Source of the DNA: Actinomycetes bacterium
Lineage (GTDB): Bacteria; Actinomycetota; Actinomycetes; Actinomycetales; Cellulomonadaceae
DNA length: 62,385 bases
Assembly: GCA_021793675.1 (NCBI GenBank)
Contig: JAJYSG010000005.1
Span: 1-62,385, forward strand
Direction: 5' to 3'
The notes beneath the pieces were generated by a model. It did not search any database. It had not been told where the DNA came from and saw only the letters and a list, made by a program, of their open reading frames with translations. Shown piece by piece: positions 33,324-41,958 of this stretch. Made by a program: the position numbers and the translations under genes. Every line of letters starts with the position of its first letter. The first letter of the stretch is position 1.

Positions 33324-34642
33324 CCGGGACCGGCGCCGGGGCCGCCGGGGCGGCGCGTGCGGTCGAGCCGTTCGACGCCGTCGACGTCATCGTCGCCAAG
33401 CGCGACGGCCGCCGGCTGAGCGACCCGCAGATCGACTGGGTCGTCGACGCCTACACCCGCGGCGTGGTGGCGGACGAGCAGATGTCGGCCCTGGCGATGG
33501 CGATCCTGCTCAACGGCATGTCGCGGTCGGAGATCGCGCGCTGGACCGCGGCGATGATCGCCTCGGGCGAACGGCTCGACTTCTCCGGGCTGGGACGTCC
33601 CACCGCGGACAAGCACTCGACGGGCGGGGTGGGCGACAAGATCACGCTGCCGCTGGCGCCGCTCGTCGCGGTGTTCGGCGTGGCGGTGCCACAGCTGTCC
33701 GGACGCGGGCTGGGCCACACCGGCGGCACCCTCGACAAGCTGGAGTCGATCCCCGGCTGGCGGGCCGCGCTGACGAACGAGGAGATGCTCGCCCAGCTGG
33801 GCGGCGTGGGTGCGGTGATCTGCGCGGCCGGCTCCGGCCTGGCGCCGGCGGACCGCAAGCTGTACGCCCTGCGGGACGTCACCGGAACCGTCGAGGCGAT
33901 CCCGCTGATCGCTAGCTCGATCATGAGCAAGAAGATCGCCGAGGGCACCGGCGCCCTGGTGCTCGACGTCAAGGTCGGCACCGGCGCGTTCATGCACGAC
34001 GAGGCCCGCGCCCGCGAGCTCGCCGAGACGATGGTCGCGCTCGGCACGGACGCCGGCGTCACCACCGTCGCGCTGCTGACGGACATGAACACCCCGCTCG
34101 GCCTGACCGCCGGCAACGCGCTCGAGGTCCGGGAGTCGCTCGAGGTGCTCGCCGGCGGCGGACCGGCAGACGTCGTGGAGCTCACCGTGGCGCTCGCCCG
34201 GGAGATGCTGGCGGCGGCCGGGCGGCCTGATGCCGATCCCGCGGCCGCCCTCGCCGACGGCCGGGCGATGGACTCGTGGCGCGCGATGATCCGGGCCCAG
34301 GGCGGTGATCCCGAGGCTCCGCTGCCGGTGGCGAGGCACACCGAGGAGATCCGGGCCGCCGCGACGGGCGTGCTCGCCGAGGTGGACGCCATGGCGGTCG
34401 GCGTCGCCGCATGGCGGCTCGGCGCGGGCCGTGCCCGCAAGGAGGACCCGGTGCAGGCCGGTGCCGGCGTGGAGCTGTTCGCCAAGCCGGGGCAGCGGGT
34501 CACGGCCGGACAGGTGCTGGCCCGGCTGCACACCGACACCCCGGACCGGTTCGCGCGTGCCACCGAGGCGCTCGCCGAGACCTTCGTCGTGCGGGACGAG
34601 GCGCCGGCGCCGCGCCCGCTCGTGCTGGGCCGCATCGCCTGA
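33320..34642 (+). CDS. deoA: Thymidine/pyrimidine-nucleoside phosphorylase
   Basis: A 440-residue enzyme splitting thymidine or (deoxy)uridine with phosphate into base and deoxyribose-1-phosphate. KHSTGGVGDK is the phosphate-binding signature, with the catalytic His/Lys region GRGLGHTGGTLDKLESIPG further on. The first about 18 residues are a low-complexity extension. It is the last gene of the transporter operon; a hairpin follows at 34675-34694. Confidence 0.94.
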   Translation: MTGTGAGAAGAARAVEPFDAVDVIVAKRDGRRLSDPQIDWVVDAYTRGVVADEQMSALAMAILLNGMSRSEIARWTAAMIASGERLDFSGLGRPTADKHSTGGVGDKITLPLAPLVAVFGVAVPQLSGRGLGHTGGTLDKLESIPGWRAALTNEEMLAQLGGVGAVICAAGSGLAPADRKLYALRDVTGTVEAIPLIASSIMSKKIAEGTGALVLDVKVGTGAFMHDEARARELAETMVALGTDAGVTTVALLTDMNTPLGLTAGNALEVRESLEVLAGGGPADVVELTVALAREMLAAAGRPDADPAAALADGRAMDSWRAMIRAQGGDPEAPLPVARHTEEIRAAATGVLAEVDAMAVGVAAWRLGAGRARKEDPVQAGAGVELFAKPGQRVTAGQVLARLHTDTPDRFARATEALAETFVVRDEAPAPRPLVLGRIA

Positions 34643-34674
34643 CGGTGTCGGCAGGCCGCCGCGCGGCGGGAACA

Positions 34675-34694
34675 GGCGTGGCCCAGGCCACGCC
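34675..34694 (+). terminator. Hairpin behind deoA
   Basis: GGCGTGGC (34675-34682) pairs with GCCACGCC (34687-34694) around a CCAG loop. It is 33 bp after the deoA stop. No U-tract follows; in such GC-rich DNA this is the usual form of a candidate terminator. Confidence 0.6.
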
Positions 34695-34817
34695 GGCGCG
34701 CGGAGTGTAGGTGTTCGGGCCGCGGTCGCCCAAGGGACCTGTGGGGGTGGCACCGCCCCGGCGTCCGCGTGAGGATGGGTGTGCTCGATGACGAGCTTGC
34801 CGGAGGAAGGGGCGCAC

Positions 34818-35057
34818 ATGACCACCGTGCCTGGACCCGAGGCCTGGCGGGACGCCGGCCTCGCGCCGGTCGAGCCTGACGTGCCGCGTCGCCTCGGTGA
34901 CGAGGAGGCGGCGCCCGACGAGGAGGCGCTCGACCCGGAGGACCACGACCCGGACTTCCCGCGTGCGGACCGCGAGGGCCGGGCGGACGAGGCGGATGTC
35001 GTCGAGCAGGACATCGAGGTTCCGCTGGACGACGACGGCGCGGACGACGACGAGTGA
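34818..35057 (+). CDS. Small, very acidic hypothetical protein
   Basis: A 79-residue protein with more than a third Asp/Glu: PDEEALDPEDHDPDFP, ADEADVVEQDIEVPLDDDG. No hydrophobic core or signal peptide; likely disordered. ADEADVVEQ is a short pattern I recognise from many small actinobacterial proteins of unknown role. The ATG at 34818 is preceded by GGAGGAAGG, an excellent ribosome site. It sits alone between the transporter operon and add, whose -10 falls just behind its stop. Confidence 0.65.
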   Translation: MTTVPGPEAWRDAGLAPVEPDVPRRLGDEEAAPDEEALDPEDHDPDFPRADREGRADEADVVEQDIEVPLDDDGADDDE

Positions 35058-35090
35058 CGGCGGTCGCGATGACGGCACTACGGTGAGCGC

Positions 35091-36239
35091 ATGACGAGCC
35101 AGCCGGACCCGGGCGAGTCGCCCGAGGGTTCCTCCGGGGTCCCGTCCGCCGACGACGAGCGGCGGCGGGACCTGCTGGCCGTCATCCCGTCGCTGCCGAA
35201 GGTGCTGCTGCACGACCACCTCGACGGCGGCGTGCGCCCGGCCACGGTGGTGGACCTCGCGGCTGCGCTGGACCATCCGTTGCCCACGACCGATCCCGAC
35301 GAGCTCGGCGCGTGGTTCCGCGCGGCGGCCTACTCCGGCTCGCTCGAGCGGTACCTCGAGACGTTCGCCCACACGGCCGGCGTGATGCAGACCAGCGAGG
35401 GGCTGCGACGGGTCGCCCGGGAGGCCGTGCTGGATCTGGCGGCGGACGGCGTCGTCTACGCCGAGTCGCGGTTCGCCCCCGAGCTGCACACCGAGCGGGG
35501 CCTGAGCCCGGAGCAGGTCGTCGACGCGGTCCTCGAGGGTTTCGACCAGGGGATGCGCGAGGCGGCCGACGGCGGCCGCGGCATCGTCGTGCGCGCCCTG
35601 CTGACCGCCATGCGGCAGAACGACCGCTGGGAGGAGGTCGCCGCGCTCGCGGTGGCCGGCCGGGACCGGGGCGTCGCGGGGTTCGACCTGGCGGGCCCGG
35701 AGGCGGGCTTCCCGCCGGATCGCCACGCTGCCGCGTTCGACCTGGTCCGGGACGCGTGGCTGCCGGCGACCGTGCACGCCGGCGAGGCGGACGGGCTGGC
35801 ATCGATCGCCGCCGCGCTCCGGGTGGGAGCGTGCCGGCTGGGGCACGGCCTGCGCATCGCCGACGACGTGCGACCGCAGGGGCTGGGTCCGCTCGCGCAC
35901 TGGGTGCGCGACCGCCCCGTGGCGCTCGAGATCTGCCCGACGAGCAACGTCCACACCGGCGGCGTGCCGTCGGTGGCGGACCATCCGGTGACGACCCTGC
36001 TCCGCCTCGGCTTCGCCGTGACGGTCAACACCGACAACCGCCTGCAGTCCGGCACGTCGCTGAGCGCCGAGTTCGCCGCGCTCGTCGAGCAGGCCGGCTG
36101 GACCCTGGCGGACCTGCGGCAGGTCACGCTGACCGCCGCGCACCACGCGTTCGTCCACGAGGACGCACGGACCGCACTCATCGACGAGATCATCACGCCC
36201 GGGTACGCCCGGGCCGGCGGCGGGAGGCACCAGGCATGA
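35091..36239 (+). CDS. add: Adenosine deaminase
   Basis: A 382-residue TIM-barrel zinc enzyme converting (deoxy)adenosine to (deoxy)inosine. Metal ligands and catalytic residues: HDHLDGG (HxH), HAGEADG (His, catalytic Glu), LGHGLRI (His) and [13 protein letters not shown] (Asp). The NTDNR form is the actinobacterial version of the family's NTDDP. TACGGT lies 6 nt upstream of the ATG (leaderless). The roughly 30-residue N-terminus is extra. Overlaps deoC by 4 bp; its inosine product is the substrate of PunA. Confidence 0.93.
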   Translation: MTSQPDPGESPEGSSGVPSADDERRRDLLAVIPSLPKVLLHDHLDGGVRPATVVDLAAALDHPLPTTDPDELGAWFRAAAYSGSLERYLETFAHTAGVMQTSEGLRRVAREAVLDLAADGVVYAESRFAPELHTERGLSPEQVVDAVLEGFDQGMREAADGGRGIVVRALLTAMRQNDRWEEVAALAVAGRDRGVAGFDLAGPEAGFPPDRHAAAFDLVRDAWLPATVHAGEADGLASIAAALRVGACRLGHGLRIADDVRPQGLGPLAHWVRDRPVALEICPTSNVHTGGVPSVADHPVTTLLRLGFAVTVNTDNRLQSGTSLSAEFAALVEQAGWTLADLRQVTLTAAHHAFVHEDARTALIDEIITPGYARAGGGRHQA

Positions 36240-36982
36240 ACCACAACATCACCTTCGAGAGCGGTCACCGGCCGCTGGACGCGGCGGCGCTCGCCACGTT
36301 CGTCGACCACACGCTGCTCAAGCCGGAGGCGACGCGCTCGGACGTGCAGCACGCGGTCGAGGAGGCGGTCCGGCTCGGCGCGTACTCGGTGTGCGTGTCG
36401 CCGTCGTTCCTGCCGCTGGACGTCCCGCTCGACGAGGACGGCCGGCGCAAGGTGCGCGTGACCACGGTCGTCGGCTTCCCGTCCGGCAAGCACACGACCG
36501 AGGTCAAGGCCGCCGAGGCCGCCCGTGCGGTGGCGGACGGCGCCGACGAGGTCGACATGGTCATCGACATCGGCGCGGCCAAGGAGCGCCGGTTCGCGGA
36601 CGTGGAGGCGGACATCCTCGCGGTGCGCGCCGCGGCACCGCGCCCGACCGTGCTCAAGGTGATCCTCGAGACGGCGGCCCTGTCCGACCACGAGATCATC
36701 GAGTCCTGCCGGGCGGCCGCGGCGGCCGGCGCGGACTACGTCAAGACGTCGACCGGCTTCCACCCGGCCGGCGGCGCGTCGCTGCGGGCCGTCGACATCA
36801 TGGCCGGGACCATCGGGGGACGGCTGGGCATCAAGGCGTCCGGCGGCATCCGCACGGCAGCCGACGCCATCGCGATGATCAACGCCGGCGCCACGCGGCT
36901 CGGCATCTCGGCCACCGCGGCCGTGCTGGCCGGCCTCGACGAGGTGCCCGGCAGCGACACGACTGCCGACGCGAGCTACTGA
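36236..36982 (+). CDS. deoC: Deoxyribose-phosphate aldolase
   Basis: A 248-residue class I aldolase splitting 2-deoxyribose-5-phosphate into acetaldehyde and glyceraldehyde-3-phosphate. The Schiff-base lysine is in [10 protein letters not shown], with the proton-relay Lys in IKASGGIR and the Asp in DHTLLKPEA. Second gene of the add-deoC pair. Its acetaldehyde product could be handled by the AdhE encoded later in the window. A large hairpin separates it from the convergent mutase gene. Confidence 0.95.
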   Translation: MNHNITFESGHRPLDAAALATFVDHTLLKPEATRSDVQHAVEEAVRLGAYSVCVSPSFLPLDVPLDEDGRRKVRVTTVVGFPSGKHTTEVKAAEAARAVADGADEVDMVIDIGAAKERRFADVEADILAVRAAAPRPTVLKVILETAALSDHEIIESCRAAAAAGADYVKTSTGFHPAGGASLRAVDIMAGTIGGRLGIKASGGIRTAADAIAMINAGATRLGISATAAVLAGLDEVPGSDTTADASY

Positions 36983-36985
36983 CCG

Positions 36986-37030
36986 GCGGGGGAGCGGGGG
37001 CGCCCGGGCCGCGGCCACCCCCGTCCCCGC
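36986..37030. terminator. Bidirectional hairpin between deoC and the mutase gene
   Basis: GCGGGG...CGGGGG (36986-37000) pairs with CCCCCG...CCCCGC (37017-37030) with two one-base bulges. The outer TGACCG/CGGTCA around the two stops extends the symmetry. It probably terminates both convergent genes. Confidence 0.6.
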
Positions 37031-37035
37031 GTCGG

Positions 37036-38769
37036 TCAGGCCTCGGGGAGGTCCAGCGCGGCGCGGATGTCGCTCGCCAGGGCGTCCAGGCGTGCGTGCG
37101 CCGCGGCACGGGCGGTGGTGACGGCCTCGTCGGGCGCGTCCGGTGCGAGCGGGACGACGACCTCGAGGTAGCACTTCACCTTCGGCTCGGTACCGCTCGG
37201 GCGCACGACCACCCGGTCGTCGGCCGCGGTGAAGAGCCGGAAACCGTCGGTGGGCAGCAGCCCGTCCACGCCGGTCGACAGGTCGGTGACCGTGGTGACG
37301 GGCGAGCCGGCGAGCACGGTCGGGGCGGCGGCCCGCAACCGGTCGATGACGGCGGTGATCTTGCCGGGGTCGTCGAACCGCGCGGCGACCTGACCGGTGA
37401 GGTACAGGCCGTGGCGACGGGCGATGGCGTCGAGCTCGTCGACCAGCGTCCGGCCCTGCGCCTTGAGCGTGGCCGCGAGAGTCGCCACGCGCACCGACGC
37501 GGAGATGCCGTCCTTGTCGCGCACGAGGGCCGGTGCGACGCAGTAGCCCAGCGCCTCCTCGTAACCGAAGACCAGCCCCTCGGTGCGCGAGATCCACTTG
37601 AACCCGGTGAGCGTCGAGGCGAACCCCAGGCCGGCGGCATCGGCGATCCGTGACAGCAGCCGCGAGGACACGATCGACGAGGCGAGCGTCCCCTCGCTCG
37701 CGTGCCCGGCGGCGTCCGAGCCCAGCAGGGCGCCCACCTCGTCGCCGTGCAGCTGACGCCAACCACCCGCGCGGCGGTCGACGACGGCCACCGAGCAACG
37801 GTCGGCGTCCGGGTCGAGCGCCAGCACGAGGTCGGCGTCGCGCTCCCGGGCGAGGGCGAGGGCCAGGTCCAGTGCTCCGGGCTCCTCGGGGTTGGGGAAC
37901 ACGACGGTGGGGAAGTCGGGGTCCGGCTCGGCCTGCTGCGGCACCACGGCGACGTCGGTGAAGCCGGCGTCCGCGAGCACCCGCGTCGCGGTCGCCGCGC
38001 CGACGCCGTGCATGGGGGTCAGCACGATCCGCAGCGCGGCGGCCCGCGAGCGTGCCTCGTCGTCGTGCGGCGCCAGGGCGGCGACCGCGGCGACGTAGCC
38101 GCCGAGCACGTCCTCGCCGAGGACGGTCCAGCCGGCCTCCGCGCGCGGCACCGCGGCGACCGGCGCCACGGCGGCGATGGCCGCGGCGATGTCGGCGTCC
38201 AGGGGCGGCACGATCTGCGCGCCCTGGCCGGGGCCGGTCACCGCGCGCCCGCCGAGGTAGACCTTGTAGCCGTTGTCCGCCGCCGGGTTGTGCGACGCGG
38301 TCACCATGATCCCGGCGTCGGCACCGAGGTGCCGCACCGCGAACGCCAGCACCGGCGTGGGCAGCGGACGAGGCAGCAGCAGCACGTCCAGCCCGGCGGC
38401 CGACAGCACGGCGGCGGAGTCCTGCGCGAAGTCGGCGGAGCGGTGCCGGGCGTCGTAGCCGATGACGACCTTCGGCGGCGCCGCCGGGTCGTCGACCACG
38501 CCGCGCAGGTAGGCCCCGAGCCCTGCGGCGGCGCGGATGACCACGGCGCGGTTCATGCGGTTCGGCCCGCCGCCGAGCGGGCCCCGCAGGCCGGCCGTGC
38601 CGAACTGCAGCAGGCCGGTGAACCGGTCGACGAGATCGCGGCGGGCGGCGTCGTCGCCGTTCTGCGCGGCGGTGAGGAGGCTCGAGAGCTCGTCGGCCGT
38701 CGAAGGGTCGGGGTCGTCGGCGATCCATGCCCTGACCTGGTCGGGGTCCCATGCGTGCTTGCCAGTCAT
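37036..38769 (-). CDS. pmmB: PGM2/PgcA-like phospho-sugar mutase (PmmB type)
   Basis: A 577-residue alpha-D-phosphohexomutase. FGTAGLRGPLG is the N-terminal block, VTASHNPAADNGYKVY holds the phospho-serine, DPDADRCSV binds the metal, EEALGYCVAPALVRDKDGIS is the sugar loop and VVRPSGTEPKVKCYLE the phosphate-binding domain 4. Length and the DKDGIS form place it with long PGM2/PgcA-like enzymes, not classical 460-residue phosphomannomutases. Human PGM2 acts mainly as phosphopentomutase, and no deoB is nearby, so ribose/deoxyribose-1-P to 5-P is a reasonable inference. TAGGTT lies 7 nt upstream of the ATG at 38769, which decides the start over TTG 38778. Confidence 0.85.
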   Translation of the reverse strand: MTGKHAWDPDQVRAWIADDPDPSTADELSSLLTAAQNGDDAARRDLVDRFTGLLQFGTAGLRGPLGGGPNRMNRAVVIRAAAGLGAYLRGVVDDPAAPPKVVIGYDARHRSADFAQDSAAVLSAAGLDVLLLPRPLPTPVLAFAVRHLGADAGIMVTASHNPAADNGYKVYLGGRAVTGPGQGAQIVPPLDADIAAAIAAVAPVAAVPRAEAGWTVLGEDVLGGYVAAVAALAPHDDEARSRAAALRIVLTPMHGVGAATATRVLADAGFTDVAVVPQQAEPDPDFPTVVFPNPEEPGALDLALALARERDADLVLALDPDADRCSVAVVDRRAGGWRQLHGDEVGALLGSDAAGHASEGTLASSIVSSRLLSRIADAAGLGFASTLTGFKWISRTEGLVFGYEEALGYCVAPALVRDKDGISASVRVATLAATLKAQGRTLVDELDAIARRHGLYLTGQVAARFDDPGKITAVIDRLRAAAPTVLAGSPVTTVTDLSTGVDGLLPTDGFRLFTAADDRVVVRPSGTEPKVKCYLEVVVPLAPDAPDEAVTTARAAAHARLDALASDIRAALDLPEA

Positions 38770-38948
38770 GGTGGTCAACCTATCGATCCGGGCGGCGCTC
38801 GCTCGTCGGGCCGGGCTGTGGTGGCCGGCCCCGGTGCGAGGACCGCAGGGTGGTCCTCGGCACGCCAGAACCCGGCGGGACGACGAACCCTGGGCCGGAC
38901 GGGTGACAACCTGGACGTGCTTGGGTGAAGTCCCAGGTCAGTATGGGG

Positions 38949-38966
38949 CAAAACGGACAAAACCGG
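38949..38966 (+). promoter_or_regulatory. 9-bp direct repeat upstream of the TetR gene
   Basis: CAAAACGGA followed at once by CAAAACCGG, an A-rich island in GC-rich DNA 46 bp before the TetR start and in the region shared with the divergent mutase gene. It is a candidate autoregulatory site. The overall look (AAAC/ACCGG) is loosely like the operators of butyrolactone-receptor regulators, but the match is weak. Confidence 0.35.
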
Positions 38967-39011
38967 CTAGCGTCGCACGGGTACGAGCAGCACTCCGGAA
39001 AGGCCAGGGCC

Positions 39012-39695
39012 ATGGCAGCACGCACCCCTCGGCGACCGCGCGGCGCCGAGCATCGTGAGGCGATCGTTGCGTCCGCGGCGCGGGCGTTCGACCGGGTGGG
39101 CTACGCCGGCACGTCGCTCGGCCAGGTTGCGGCCGCGGCCGGCACGGACCTGCCCGCGCTGAAGAGCCTCTTCCCCCACAAGCGCGACCTCGCGCGGGCG
39201 GTGATCGACGAGCAGGACCGCCGGATGGTCGCCGAGCTCGATCACGCGCTGCTGCGCCACGGTCCCCTCGAGGCTCTGATCCACAGCTCGCGGACCATCG
39301 CCGACGAGATGGTGACCGAGCCCCTGATGCGGGCCGGGTCACGGCTGTCGATGGAGCTCGGCGCGGTGGACCCCGTGGTCGCCGAGCACTACCGGGCCTG
39401 GATCGAGCAGCTCACCGGGCTGTTCGCGCGGGCCCAGGAGGCCGGCGACATCACCGACCGCATCGATCCGGCCGACCTCGGTGCCACCGTGCAGCCGTAC
39501 CTGTCGGGCGTCCACACGTTGTCGGCGCTGCTTTCGGACCGCTCCGACCTGCACGCCCGGCTGGTCGTCATGTGGCGCACGGTCATCGACGCCGCGGCGC
39601 CGCTGGGCCGGCGGCTCGGCCTGCATGCCGTGACCCGTGACGCGTTCGGCGACCTGCCGACGGTCGAGCGGCGCCAGGTGGCCGGGGCTGCCTGA
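39012..39695 (+). CDS. TetR regulator resembling gamma-butyrolactone receptors
   Basis: A 227-residue regulator. The N-terminal helix-turn-helix (IVASAARAFDRVGYAGTSLG, then VAAAAGTDLPALKSLFPHKR) is followed by DLARAVIDEQDRR and LEALIHSSRTIADEMVTEPL, RAGSRLSMELG and a Y-x2-WIEQLTGLFARAQEAGDI block. That order fits ScbR/ArpA-like receptors better than general TetR proteins. No butyrolactone synthase (AfsA type) is visible. It may control the divergent mutase gene or punA downstream, which is convergent. Ligand unknown. Confidence 0.75.
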   Translation: MAARTPRRPRGAEHREAIVASAARAFDRVGYAGTSLGQVAAAAGTDLPALKSLFPHKRDLARAVIDEQDRRMVAELDHALLRHGPLEALIHSSRTIADEMVTEPLMRAGSRLSMELGAVDPVVAEHYRAWIEQLTGLFARAQEAGDITDRIDPADLGATVQPYLSGVHTLSALLSDRSDLHARLVVMWRTVIDAAAPLGRRLGLHAVTRDAFGDLPTVERRQVAGAA

Positions 39696-39703
39696 GGCGG
39701 CCG

Positions 39704-40543
39704 TCAGATCCGGCGGATCACCTGTGCGAGCAGCGCCGAGATCCGTGGTCCGGCGGCGGCGCCGGCGGCCAGCACCTCGGCGTGGGACAACCTCTCGCCG
39801 GTGACGCCGGCCGCGTGGTTGGTCACCAGGCTGACGCCGAGGATCTCCAGACCCGCCTGACGGGCGGCGACCGCCTCCAGCGCGGTGGACATGCCGACCA
39901 GGTGCCCGCCCATCCGCCGCGCCATCTCCACCTCGGCCGGGGTCTCGTACTGCGGGCCGCGGAACTGCACGTACACGCCTTCCGCCAGCTCGGCGTCGAC
40001 CTCGCGCGCCAGCGCGCGCAGCCGGGAGGAGTACAGGTCGGTGAGGTCGACGAAGGTCGCGCCCTCGAGCGGGGAGGCGCCGGTGAGGTTGATGTGGTCG
40101 CTGATGAGCACGGGCGTGCCGGGGCCCCAGGAGGGGTCGATGCCGCCGCAGCCGTTGGTCAGCACGAGCGTCGAGGCGCCGGCCGCGGCGGCGGTGCGGA
40201 CACCGTGCGCCACGCGCCGCACGCCCAGTCCCTCGTAGAAGTGCGTGCGCGCGCCGAGCACCAGGGCGTGCCTCGTCGTGCCGTCCGCCGCCTGGTAGCG
40301 CACCGAGCGCAGCGTCCCGGTGTGGCCGACGACGGCCGGCGCCGAGAAGCCGGGCACCTCGGTGGCGGGCAGCTCCGCGACGGTCTCGCCCAGGAGGTCC
40401 GCCGCGCCACCCCACCCGGAGCCGAGCACGAGCGCCACGTCGTGGTGTGCCACGCCGGTGCGCGCGGCGAGCGTCCGTGCCGCGCTCTCGGCGACGGCGA
40501 ACGGGTCGGTGGCTGGGTCGTCCAGGTCGGGCGCGACGGTCAT
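39704..40543 (-). CDS. punA: Purine nucleoside phosphorylase
   Basis: A 279-residue trimeric-type PNP splitting (deoxy)inosine and guanosine into base and (deoxy)ribose-1-phosphate. GSGWGG and GHTGTLRSV bind phosphate; TNGCGGIDPSWGPGTPVLIS, VQFRGPQYETPAEV and GMSTALEAVAARQ line the active site; SLVTNHAAG binds the base. TACCCT is 6 nt upstream of the ATG (leaderless). It completes the salvage route from Add (inosine) to sugar phosphate. Confidence 0.94.
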   Translation of the reverse strand: MTVAPDLDDPATDPFAVAESAARTLAARTGVAHHDVALVLGSGWGGAADLLGETVAELPATEVPGFSAPAVVGHTGTLRSVRYQAADGTTRHALVLGARTHFYEGLGVRRVAHGVRTAAAAGASTLVLTNGCGGIDPSWGPGTPVLISDHINLTGASPLEGATFVDLTDLYSSRLRALAREVDAELAEGVYVQFRGPQYETPAEVEMARRMGGHLVGMSTALEAVAARQAGLEILGVSLVTNHAAGVTGERLSHAEVLAAGAAAGPRISALLAQVIRRI

Positions 40544-40572
40544 GTGCCGAGGGTAGCGGCGCGTCCCGACGG

Positions 40573-40794
40573 TCAGGGCAGCGGGCTCTGCGGGGTGGCC
40601 GCGTCGGAGCCGGTGACGGTGAACGGCCGGCGGATGCCGTCCCCGGACATCCCCGGCTTGCACGCGGCGAGGTACGAGCCGGCCGTTGCCGGCACGACGG
40701 GCTGCCGGGACGTCCCGGGCCCGATGCCCTCCACCTCGGCGAGCGCCACGAGTCCGAGGCCGAGGGGCAGGGCGGCGCGGGCAGCGATGGGCAT
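40573..40794 (-). pseudogene. efeO: Remnant of efeO (cupredoxin-domain fragment)
   Basis: A 73-codon frame behind efeU. LVALAEVEGIGPGTSRQPVV and GSYLAACKPGMSGDGIRRPF match, in order, the second half of the cupredoxin domain of EfeO, ending in FTVTGS. Missing are the first half of that domain, a proper signal peptide and the whole C-terminal M75/imelysin domain that binds iron, about 300 residues. A GAGGAG site still precedes its ATG, 32 bp after efeU. The best reading is a gene shortened by an internal and a 3' deletion; a minimal functional peptide is less likely. Confidence 0.65.
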
Positions 40795-40826
40795 GGGTCT
40801 CCTCAGGAAAGGGCGGGGCGGTGTGC

Positions 40827-41684
40827 TCAGGCGGCCGAGACGGGGGCGGGCTGCGGACGGCTCGGCGCACCGGCGCGCGGCCGTGCCCAGGCGATGCGCA
40901 CGAACGCGGTCATCACCGGTGCCACGTAGAGCACCCACACGACGGCCTGCAGCCAGGTGGTCGCCGGGGAGAAGTTGAAGACGCCCTTGAGCAGCGTGCC
41001 GTACCAGCTCGTCGGTGCCACCACGTGGGAGACGTCGAAGGCCAGGGTGTCGAGGCCCGGGAGCACGCCGGCCTCCTGCAGGTCGTGGACGCCGTAGGCG
41101 AGCACGCCGGCGGCGATGAGGACCAGGAACATCCCCGTCCAGCCGAAGAACCGGCGCAGGTCGAGGCGGATCGAGCCCTGGTAGAGCGCCCATCCCAGCG
41201 CGACGGCGAGCGCGAGGCCGAGGGCGGCGCCCACCAGGGGAGCGGCGCTGCCCCGGCCGGTGGCCTGGGCGCCGGCCCACAGGAAGAGCGCCGTCTCGAG
41301 CCCCTCGCGCCCGACGGCGAGCAGGGCGACGACGAGGACGGCGCGCCGGCCGGCGACCACGGCGCCGTCCAGCTCGTGCTGCAGGTCGCCCTTGAGGTGC
41401 CGTGCCGTGCGCGCCATCCAGAAGATCATCCAGGTGACCAGGCCCACGGCCGCGATCGACAGCGTGCCGCCGATCGCCTCCTGCGCCCGGAAGCCGAGGC
41501 CCTGCGGCCCGAACGTCAGCAGCGCCCCGAAGCCGAGGGACACCGCGACCGCGACGCCGATGCCGGTCCACAGCGAGGGCAGCAGCTCGCGGCGGTTCAG
41601 CCGCACGAGGTAGGCGACGAGGATGCCGACGACGAGTGCGGCCTCGAGGCCTTCACGCAGGCCGATGAGGAAGTTCGCGAGCAT
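40827..41684 (-). CDS. efeU: EfeU/Ftr1-type iron permease
   Basis: A 285-residue, seven-helix membrane protein. Two REGLE motifs, REGLEAALVVGILVAYL near the N-terminus and REGLETALFLWAG near residue 130, are the Fe-binding pairs of Ftr1/EfeU permeases. It should import iron made available by EfeO and the heme peroxidase EfeB; neither complete gene is present here. A DtxR/IdeR box lies 11 nt upstream of the ATG. The C-terminal tail is Pro/Ala/Arg-rich. Confidence 0.9.
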   Translation of the reverse strand: MLANFLIGLREGLEAALVVGILVAYLVRLNRRELLPSLWTGIGVAVAVSLGFGALLTFGPQGLGFRAQEAIGGTLSIAAVGLVTWMIFWMARTARHLKGDLQHELDGAVVAGRRAVLVVALLAVGREGLETALFLWAGAQATGRGSAAPLVGAALGLALAVALGWALYQGSIRLDLRRFFGWTGMFLVLIAAGVLAYGVHDLQEAGVLPGLDTLAFDVSHVVAPTSWYGTLLKGVFNFSPATTWLQAVVWVLYVAPVMTAFVRIAWARPRAGAPSRPQPAPVSAA

Positions 41685-41695
41685 GGACGCTCCAG

Positions 41696-41714
41696 TGAGG
41701 TGAGCCTTACCTAA
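41696..41714 (-). promoter_or_regulatory. DtxR/IdeR iron box upstream of efeU
   Basis: Read toward efeU: TTAGGTAAGGCTCACCTCA, matching 17 of 19 positions of the TWAGGTWAGSCTWACCTWA consensus. It lies just downstream of a TAAAGT hexamer (minus strand, 41728-41723), a good -10, so iron-loaded IdeR would cover the start of transcription and shut off efeU when iron is plentiful. Confidence 0.88.
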
Positions 41715-41746
41715 CGCCCGGGACTTTACAGCACACCGGTGTTGCG

Positions 41747-41770
41747 AAAAACCCCTCTCACCGGGTGAGA
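41747..41770 (-). terminator. Intrinsic terminator behind accA3
   Basis: On the minus strand TCTCAC-CCG-GTGAGA (41770-41756) is followed by GGGGTTTTT. A 6-bp stem with a T5 run is rare in this GC-rich window and has the classic form. It ends transcription from accA3 about 190 bp after its stop, just before the efeU promoter. Confidence 0.7.
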
Positions 41771-41958
41771 CCGCGCCGGCTCAGCCCGGCCGCACCCACC
41801 GGTCCCCAGTGACGCCGACCGCACCGGCACGTCACCCGGCCGTCGCCCGGGCCGTGGTGCAGGCGTTCGCGCGGGACCTGGTTCACACCTCCGACGCCGC
41901 GGGCCGGTGCGCGTCCTGTCCGCCCGAGCCCCCGCCGCACCGGCCGCGGCGCCGCCGC

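Noticed and set aside
41732-41741. ACACCGGTGT as a second iron or zinc operator upstream of efeU
   Set aside because: A 10-bp perfect palindrome, but short GC-rich palindromes are frequent here and it matches no known iron or zinc box; the IdeR box explains control.
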